From Phycisphaerae bacterium (GTDB taxonomy: Bacteria > Planctomycetota > Phycisphaerae > JAAYCJ01), in NCBI GenBank assembly GCA_012514125.1, contig JAAZAW010000115.1, forward strand, positions 1 through 11,340: 11,340 bases of DNA. Reading direction: 5' to 3'. Positions 7,558-11,340 of the stretch are shown in pieces; position 1 is the first letter of the stretch, and each line of letters starts with the position of its first letter. Both the position numbers and the translations under genes were made by a program. The notes beneath the pieces are model-generated. The model ran no database searches, was not told where the DNA came from, and worked only from the letters and a program-made list of their open reading frames with translations.

Positions 7558-8046
7558 ATGCCGCTATTGATCGACGGTTACAATCTGTATCATTTCGCCC
7601 GAAGTGTCTATGTCGACGACGGTGTTGACTTGGCCCTGTCGGCCTTTGTCTCCATCGTCGATGAATGGACCCGTCGAAGCCGCATGAAAGTCACTCTGAT
7701 TTTCGACGGCTCTATTCCACCTGTCCTTCGCCGGCATTCCTCGCAATTTGGTTCGGTCGGCATTGAATTCAGCGGCCCGGGCTCCGACGCCGATACCCTG
7801 ATCGAACGTCATATCCTCAGTTATTCCGCCCCAAAATTACTGACCATTGTCTCCAGCGACCGTCGAATCCTGAAATCCGCTCGACGTCGCCATTGTAAAA
7901 CCCTTACCAGTGACGCCTTCTGGAAAAAAATGGCTCAAAAGTTGACCGCCAAACCCCCGATTCCCGAACCCCGCCAAAAGAAAGCGGGGCTTTTCAGCCA
8001 TGAGGTAGAGTATTGGCTTCGAATCTTCGGCCTCGATAAGGAATAG
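7558..8046 (+). CDS. YacP-like NYN-domain protein, putative ribonuclease
   Basis: This 162-residue protein matches the YacP/NYN family, PIN-like metal-dependent nucleases. YacP (Rae1) of Bacillus cleaves mRNA on the ribosome. The opening LLIDGYNLYHF carries the first metal-binding Asp (D6). VTLIFDG at 45-51 gives D50, the stretch SDADTLIERHI at 76-86 gives D77 and D79, and LTIVSSDRRI at 95-104 gives D101, a full acidic set in the usual order. The C-terminal 40 residues are basic and proline-rich before a short helix. The frame opens earlier at a TTG (7522), but the ATG at 7558 directly precedes the family motif and has GGAAAG nine bases upstream. It stands alone and converges on leuD. The RNA target is not deducible. 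Confidence 0.85.
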   Translation: MPLLIDGYNLYHFARSVYVDDGVDLALSAFVSIVDEWTRRSRMKVTLIFDGSIPPVLRRHSSQFGSVGIEFSGPGSDADTLIERHILSYSAPKLLTIVSSDRRILKSARRRHCKTLTSDAFWKKMAQKLTAKPPIPEPRQKKAGLFSHEVEYWLRIFGLDKE

Positions 8047-8086
8047 CGATTGGGGTTTCATCTTGTCGTCGTTTCGATTCTTTGAT

Positions 8087-8115
8087 CCTTCGACAGGCTC
8101 AGAGACCGCAGTCTC
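8087..8115. repeat. Dispersed-repeat-like motif with hairpin between convergent genes
   Basis: The 109-base spacer between the nuclease and leuD stops holds CCTTCGACAGGCTCAG (8087-8102), very close to a motif (CCTTCGACAAGCTCAGG) that I recall from intergenic DNA of many environmental bacteria. It runs directly into a hairpin with arms GAGAC/GTCTC and loop CGCA (8102-8115). The placement suits a shared two-way transcription stop, but there is no T-run on either side. The repeat identity rests on memory. Confidence 0.5.
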
Positions 8116-8155
8116 GGCGACCCGAAACGGAAAAACAGGAAACCGATGTTGCCGA

Positions 8156-8722
8156 TCAAGTCAATTGTTTTTTGCGGGCGTATTCAAAGAGTCCGTCTGC
8201 TTCAATGATGTCGGCAACGTCGCCGAGCGGCTTGATCGCATAGGTCTTACCGGTGGTCTGGTCGGTCAACTGATGTTTTTCCAGATCGATTTCGACCTGA
8301 TCGCCCGTTCGGATTTCTTTGTAAAGTTCAAGATCGGTTTCCAACGGGACCAGATAGCCGCCGTTGACGGAATTTCGGAAGAAAATTCTGGCGTAGAACT
8401 GGGCGACGACCGCCTTCACCCCTGCCTGTGCCAGAGCGAGAGGGGCATGTTCCCGCGAACTGCCGCAACCGAAATTTTTACCGCCGATGACGATGGTATA
8501 TTCGCTTTGAGTGGCATGGGGGTCCGCAAGGTTTACAAAGGGAGTGTTACCGCCGGGCAGACCGGACTGGGCTTTGGGCACACCGCTCAGGGCGTAATGG
8601 CCGAACATCTTTCGTTCTTCTTCAATCGACGGATTATAGCTGAGATATTCCGCAGGAATAATCTGATCGGTGTCGATATCGTCGCCCAACACAAATGCCT
8701 TACCTGAAATTTTTGTGTCCAT
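8156..8722 (-). CDS. leuD: 3-isopropylmalate dehydratase small subunit
   Basis: LeuD is the swivelling small subunit of isopropylmalate isomerase, which with the Fe-S subunit LeuC converts 2- to 3-isopropylmalate in leucine synthesis. The 188-residue protein shows the aconitase swivel-domain hallmarks: GDDIDTDQI at 13-21, GKNFGCGSSREHAP at 81-94 (the substrate-binding loop) and RIFFRNSVNGG at 112-122. Its length fits the LeuD2/HacB-like branch, so a related isomerase such as homoaconitase or methylmalate dehydratase cannot be excluded. The ATG at 8722 has AAGGA six bases upstream. leuC and other leu genes are not adjacent, which is unusual; the upstream neighbour on the same strand is a glycosyltransferase. 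Confidence 0.93.
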   Translation of the reverse strand: MDTKISGKAFVLGDDIDTDQIIPAEYLSYNPSIEEERKMFGHYALSGVPKAQSGLPGGNTPFVNLADPHATQSEYTIVIGGKNFGCGSSREHAPLALAQAGVKAVVAQFYARIFFRNSVNGGYLVPLETDLELYKEIRTGDQVEIDLEKHQLTDQTTGKTYAIKPLGDVADIIEADGLFEYARKKQLT

Positions 8723-8752
8723 CGCTTATCCTTCATTATTAAAATTGTCGTT

Positions 8753-8766
8753 GTCGGTTCGCCGAC
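8753..8766. repeat. Short hairpin in the leuD leader
   Basis: Five-base arms GTCGG/CCGAC flank a TTCG loop (CGAA on the leuD strand). It lies about 30 bases upstream of the leuD start codon, in the 167-base gap after the glycosyltransferase. The T-run needed for a terminator is absent on the leuD strand. It may be a leader structure of leuD or chance. Confidence 0.35.
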
Positions 8767-8889
8767 CGATTGTTTGATTTCCGATGAATGTCATCAGAAT
8801 AGTCGCAATGAAGAGGAAAGTCAAAAATAAAGTGACGTCGCTCTGCAAATCCCGACAGTCCCGCATCGTCAACTTCCAGCTTTTCCCTC

Positions 8890-10101
8890 TTACCGACAAA
8901 TGGTTTTTAACATCTGCTCATAACACGCCAATAAACGATCCGTACGAAAGTCGTTCGCCCGAACGGGGCCTGATTCACGATAGGTCTTCGCCCGTTGAGA
9001 ATCGATCAGCATCTGGACAATCGTCCGGGCAAGAATCGACTCCGCCGGTGTCGGCGGAACCTGTGCCGAATGAAACGTTCCATCGAGTTTCGGCACCAAA
9101 ACCCCGTATTTCGCATATTCCGGTTCGGATAAACGATGATAATCAGGATTGTCCGGAGCCAGGATTTCCCTCGGTCCGGATCGCACATCGGTCGAGATCA
9201 CCGGCACACCCACCGCCAGCGATTCAAGAATGACGTTGCCGAACCCCTCCCACAGAGAAGAAAGAACAAAAACGTCGGCGTGCTTGAGATATTGAAAGGG
9301 GTTAGGCTTAAAACCCGCGAAAAAAACGCAATCGTCAAGTCCGAGGTCTTTCGTCAACGCCGTCAGAGGATTCGCTAACTCACCATCGCCCAGAATCACA
9401 AGCCTGGCGTTTGGAATGGCTTTACGCACCAGACCAAAAGCCCGAATCAGATGCCAATGACCCTTGGGCAGCGTGAGCCTGCCAACAGTCATAACGACAG
9501 GGCCTTGTGGGCTGTTTAAAAAATCACACGCATCAACGATCGGCTCATCCCCGAGCCGGCGTATTTCATCCACTTCGACAGGATTGTGGATCACCTGTAT
9601 TTTTCCCGGCGGCACCGCGTATTTTTCAGACATGGTCTGTCCCGCGCCGGCAGAGGCGGCGATAAGCAAATCCGCCCTGGGGTAAAGCCGACGAATCAGG
9701 AAGTCGGTTCCCCTCCGTTGAACATCACGAAATTGGGGGTAGCTTTTATCTTCCTGAATTTCCACTACAGTTTTACAAGGGGTTGTCTTTGAAAGGACAT
9801 TGGGAATATTCGCAGGCTCAAGGAAGCTCAGCATGACTTCTAATTTGATATGTCGTTTGAGTCGGCGAAGCTGGGGAATCGCGCGAATGGTATTGTTTAA
9901 TCGCGCCAGGGGATTTCTGCCCGAAGGTTCCGGCAGGTTCAGGTCGATCAGTTCGCCGCCATAGGGATAATCAAAACCGGCGGTGGTGTCGAAAAGGATG
10001 GTATAGACTTTATGCCGCTGCGCAAGATAGCGTGAGACGAGCGAAGCGACTCGCTCGGCCCCGCCGCGTTTCAGAGACAACGTTAGAATGCCGATGTTCA
10101 T
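8890..10101 (-). CDS. Glycosyltransferase, GT4 type
   Basis: This 403-residue GT-B fold enzyme of the GT4 family probably moves a sugar from a nucleotide-sugar donor to a surface polysaccharide or lipid-linked glycan in the cytoplasm or at the inner membrane. The N-terminal acceptor domain starts with NIGILTLSLKRGGAERV, holding the GGAER loop at 13-17. The donor domain has GRLTLPKG at 207-214 with R208 and K213 (phosphate contacts), LGDGE at 237-241, and the EX7E motif EGFGNVILE with E285 and E293. Substrate cannot be told. The ATG at 10101 has no Shine-Dalgarno sequence; a promoter-like pair just upstream suggests a nearly leaderless message. No other glycan genes are adjacent, so it looks isolated. 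Confidence 0.9.
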   Translation of the reverse strand: MNIGILTLSLKRGGAERVASLVSRYLAQRHKVYTILFDTTAGFDYPYGGELIDLNLPEPSGRNPLARLNNTIRAIPQLRRLKRHIKLEVMLSFLEPANIPNVLSKTTPCKTVVEIQEDKSYPQFRDVQRRGTDFLIRRLYPRADLLIAASAGAGQTMSEKYAVPPGKIQVIHNPVEVDEIRRLGDEPIVDACDFLNSPQGPVVMTVGRLTLPKGHWHLIRAFGLVRKAIPNARLVILGDGELANPLTALTKDLGLDDCVFFAGFKPNPFQYLKHADVFVLSSLWEGFGNVILESLAVGVPVISTDVRSGPREILAPDNPDYHRLSEPEYAKYGVLVPKLDGTFHSAQVPPTPAESILARTIVQMLIDSQRAKTYRESGPVRANDFRTDRLLACYEQMLKTICR

Positions 10102-10108
10102 GTGATTA

Positions 10109-10137
10109 TTTATAACACAAACCGATCTTTATGTTTA
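10109..10137 (-). promoter_or_regulatory. Predicted sigma-70 type promoter of the glycosyltransferase gene
   Basis: On the minus strand a TAAACA box (10137-10132) and a TATAAA box (10114-10109) are separated by exactly 17 bases. They match TTGACA and TATAAT at four and five of six positions. The TATAAA box ends seven bases before the ATG at 10101, so transcription would begin at or next to the start codon. This agrees with the missing ribosome site. Confidence 0.5.
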
Positions 10138-10197
10138 CATAATCCTGAAAATAGGTAATCTGTCATAACGGAATATAAAAAGCAGGGAGTGAAATAG

Positions 10198-10269
10198 ATG
10201 ATCGGTTCAGACATGAAACCGGCGATGCCGGGGTTCAATTGCGTCTGGACGGATATGGAACACGTCTGA
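10198..10269 (+). CDS. Candidate 23-residue micro-ORF
   Basis: An ATG at 10198 opens a 23-codon frame ending in TGA at 10267. GGGAG lies eight bases upstream, which is ideal spacing, and a TATAAA box lies at 10174-10179 without a matching -35 box. The peptide (starting MIGSDMKPAMPGF, with one Cys and one Trp) resembles nothing I know. The same bases form nested inverted repeats, so this could be a leader peptide, a structured RNA, or chance. It faces the ORP operon but lies some 280 bases upstream of it. Confidence 0.25.
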   Translation: MIGSDMKPAMPGFNCVWTDMEHV

Positions 10270-10270
10270 A
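10206..10270. repeat. Nested inverted repeats, possible structured RNA
   Basis: Outer arms TTCAGAC (10206-10212) and GTCTGAA (10264-10270) are perfectly complementary. They can be extended by CGG/CCG (10203-10205 with 10275-10277) across a four-base bulge. Inside them CCGGC-GAT-GCCGG (10219-10231) forms a second hairpin. The strand of transcription is unknown. Confidence 0.4.
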
Positions 10271-10283
10271 ACAACCGGTTCGC

Positions 10284-10298
10284 CCGCGAATTTCGCGG
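10284..10298. promoter_or_regulatory. 15-base perfect dyad, operator-like
   Basis: CCGCGAA-T-TTCGCGG is a perfect inverted repeat with seven-base arms and a one-base centre. That geometry is typical of a binding site for a dimeric regulator rather than an RNA hairpin, which needs a larger loop. It sits about 183 bases upstream of the glycosyltransferase start and about 250 bases upstream of the sigma-54 start site. The bound factor is unknown. Confidence 0.45.
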
Positions 10299-10403
10299 AA
10301 CTGCCTGCGATGGGGACAATCATCATCGTTTGTGGTCGGCTTGATTTCCATGAAAAGACGCCGGACGATATTGGAAGAAGATTTTAATTGCGGCAGAAAA
10401 TAT

Positions 10404-10448
10404 CGCAATATGCAATAAAGTAAGTTTAAGTTTATTGCATTTTGCAAT
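10404..10448. promoter_or_regulatory. Cluster of TTGCA/TGCAA half sites, candidate enhancer for sigma-54 activator
   Basis: Four half sites lie within 45 bases: CGCAAT (10404-10409), TGCAAT (10411-10416), ATTGCA (10434-10439) and TGCAAT (10443-10448). They make two perfect dyads: TGCAATAAA and TTTATTGCA around an 11-base spacer, and ATTGCA-TTT-TGCAAT. The cluster is centred about 120 bases before the expected sigma-54 start site, the normal place for upstream activating sequences bound by an enhancer-binding protein. The A/T-rich tract between cluster and promoter could help DNA bending. Assignment as an enhancer is inference; the symmetry and position are seen. Confidence 0.65.
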
Positions 10449-10522
10449 GAATGGGTTGCTTTTTTTCTTCTTATTCATTCAAAAAAGCTTCTTTAAACCT
10501 CAGAAATCGCATTTCAGTAATT

Positions 10523-10538
10523 TGGCACGCCATTTGCA
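10523..10538 (+). promoter_or_regulatory. Sigma-54 (RpoN) -24/-12 promoter of the ORP operon
   Basis: TGGCACG, four bases, then TTGCA is a full match to the sigma-54 consensus, with GG at 10524-10525 and GC at 10536-10537 in the required spacing. Transcription should start about 12 bases after the GC, near 10549, only one or two bases before the ATG of the first gene. Such a promoter is inactive without an ATP-driven enhancer-binding protein, whose gene is not in the window. Confidence 0.88.
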
Positions 10539-10550
10539 TTAATTCTTGTC

Positions 10551-10937
10551 ATGAAGATTGCTATGCCCATTTGGAACGAGCGGATTTCGCCGGTGTTTGA
10601 TGTTGCTCAGCGGCTGATAGTGCTGACCATCGAGGCGGATCGCATTATTGCTCGTGAGAAGAAGGAGCTGGGTCAGACGCCGAAAGAAAAAGTTCAGGCT
10701 TTGATCCGGGAGAACGTTTCGGTTCTGATTTGCGGTGCGATTTCAGGTCCTCTGGCGTTGCAGGTCAATCAGGCAGGAGTGGAATTGATTCACGATATTT
10801 GTGGAGCGGTCGATGAAGTCGCCGAGAGTTACTTGTGCGGCAGTTTTTTATCGTCACGTTTTATAATGCCCGGTTGTTGCCGTCGTCGCAGACGATTTCA
10901 AGGATGCCGAGGACAAATGATGGATAAGTTTATATAG
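10551..10937 (+). CDS. NifX/NifB-type (ORP-family) protein, first gene of sigma-54 operon
   Basis: This 128-residue protein belongs to the dinitrogenase FeMo-cofactor family (PF02579), which includes NifX, NafY, the C-terminal domain of NifB and the orange protein ORP of sulfate reducers. It opens with the family signature MKIAMPIWNERISPVFDVA. The central LICGAISGPLALQVNQAGVE at 59-78 is the usual CG-containing loop, and the tail is Cys/Arg-rich (PGCC at 107-110, a run of five Arg, C119). Members bind or carry metal-sulfur clusters; ORP binds a Mo-Cu cluster. No nif structural genes are present, so a role in nitrogenase assembly is not implied. The ATG at 10551 has no Shine-Dalgarno sequence and lies almost at the predicted transcription start; ATG 10563 is a possible alternative. 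Confidence 0.88.
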   Translation: MKIAMPIWNERISPVFDVAQRLIVLTIEADRIIAREKKELGQTPKEKVQALIRENVSVLICGAISGPLALQVNQAGVELIHDICGAVDEVAESYLCGSFLSSRFIMPGCCRRRRRFQGCRGQMMDKFI

Positions 10938-10953
10938 ATAAGGAAATAAAATT

Positions 10954-11316
10954 ATGATGATTGCCGTTACTTCGCAGGGAAAAGATTTGACCAGTCCGGT
11001 CGATCCGCGATTTGGGCGGGCTAAGTATTTTATTGTGGTGAATACACAGACCGGTGAATTTAGTGTTCAGGACAACAATGTGAATGTGCAGTTGGCCCAG
11101 GGTGCGGGTATTCAGGCGGGCCAGGCGGTGGTAAATCTGGGGGTCGAGGCAGTGATTACCGGAAATGTCGGTCCCAAGGCCTTTAATGTACTCAAAGCGG
11201 GTAACGTTCAGATCATCACCGGCGTGGCTGGAACGGTGCAGCAGGCCATCGACGATTATAAACAGGGCAAATTAAGACCCGTTGACCAAGCCACCGTGGA
11301 AGGTCACTGGGTGTAA
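10954..11316 (+). CDS. NifX/NifB-type (ORP-family) protein, second gene
   Basis: This is a second PF02579 protein, of 120 residues, and of a different subgroup from its neighbour: MIAVTSQGKDLTSPVDPRFGRA at the start and GVEAVITGNVGPKAF at about 63-77 are the classic signatures of the small stand-alone NifX/NifB-like proteins of anaerobes. It has no Cys at all, so any cluster would be held by other residues or a partner. The ATG at 10954 has AAGGA nine bases upstream and follows the first gene by 16 bases, so the two are one operon. Genes of this type usually sit beside MinD/Mrp-like ATPases with ferredoxin domains, expected just beyond the right edge. Confidence 0.9.
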   Translation: MMIAVTSQGKDLTSPVDPRFGRAKYFIVVNTQTGEFSVQDNNVNVQLAQGAGIQAGQAVVNLGVEAVITGNVGPKAFNVLKAGNVQIITGVAGTVQQAIDDYKQGKLRPVDQATVEGHWV

Positions 11317-11330
11317 GACATTTTTATTAG

Positions 11331-11337
11331 AAGGAGG
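11331..11337 (+). promoter_or_regulatory. Strong Shine-Dalgarno of the next gene, cut by the window edge
   Basis: AAGGAGG lies 15 bases after the second ORP-family stop codon, three bases from the window end. No terminator intervenes, so a third gene of the operon should start a few bases beyond 11340. Confidence 0.75.
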
Positions 11338-11340
11338 CAG

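Larger units (their letters stand above)
10102..10550. other. Divergent control region between glycosyltransferase and ORP operon
   Basis: This 449-base stretch holds, from left to right: a leftward promoter, a 23-codon micro-ORF overlapping nested inverted repeats, a 15-base perfect dyad, a cluster of TTGCA/TGCAA half sites, a T-rich then A-rich tract (about 10460-10486) and a sigma-54 promoter. Two longer minus-strand frames cross it (10319 to 10110 and 10447 to 10235) but look random. Confidence 0.7.

Noticed and set aside
8063..8707. 214-codon plus-strand frame
   Set aside because: Antisense to leuD, whose motifs are complete.
10110..10447. Two overlapping minus-strand frames in the divergent region
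   Set aside because: Short, without ribosome sites, overlapping each other and the symmetric regulatory elements, with random-looking composition.
10434..10468. Hairpin plus T-run as an intrinsic terminator
   Set aside because: ATTGCA-TTT-TGCAAT is A/T-rich and separated by 11 or more bases from the T-run; the alternative GCAA/TTGC stem is only four base pairs. No gene ends nearby on the plus strand. An enhancer reading fits better.
10551..11316. Nitrogen fixation locus
   Set aside because: NifX/NifB-type small proteins occur widely in anaerobes that do not fix nitrogen, and no nifHDK, nifE or nifN gene is present.
1..11340. CRISPR arrays, tRNA, rRNA or insertion sequences
   Set aside because: No spaced direct repeats, cloverleaf signature, ribosomal RNA motif, transposase or terminal inverted repeats were seen.

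Overview
The window reads as chromosomal DNA of an anaerobic, Gram-negative-type bacterium of moderate GC content. The main evidence is a complete Rnf operon in the order C-D-G-E-A-B and, at the right end, the start of an operon of NifX-like 'orange protein' genes, a family typical of strict anaerobes. The taxon cannot be fixed from the sequence. An anaerobic planctomycete-like or deltaproteobacterial-like lineage is only a guess.

Positions 1-7068 hold one leftward (minus-strand) gene group. It begins with a small Cys-rich two-helix membrane protein (GTG start at 7068) and continues with rnfC, rnfD, rnfG, rnfE, rnfA and rnfB. It ends with a CaxA/YrbG-type sodium/calcium exchanger that is split by a one-base frameshift in a run of five G. 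Rnf moves electrons between ferredoxin and NAD+ and pumps Na+ or H+; the exchanger behind it could spend such a gradient. Left of the exchanger are a small hairpin and a six-unit heptamer repeat.

Positions 7069-7557 form a gene-poor gap. It is followed by a rightward YacP-like NYN-domain nuclease gene (7558-8046). That gene converges on a leftward leuD (3-isopropylmalate dehydratase small subunit) across a 109-base spacer holding a hairpin and a dispersed-repeat-like motif. Upstream of leuD, on the same strand, lies a GT4-type glycosyltransferase whose predicted promoter leaves almost no 5' leader.

Positions 10102-10550 are a divergent control region and the most unusual part of the window. 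It holds an essentially perfect sigma-54 (-24/-12) promoter, a cluster of four TTGCA/TGCAA half sites about 100-145 bases upstream of the expected start (the usual place for an enhancer-binding protein), an A/T-rich tract between the two, and further left a set of nested inverted repeats overlapping a 23-codon micro-ORF with a good ribosome binding site. The promoter drives two NifX/ORP-family genes. The window ends on a strong Shine-Dalgarno sequence, so the operon continues beyond it. Sigma-54 control of ORP-family genes matches what is known for the orange protein complex of Desulfovibrio vulgaris.
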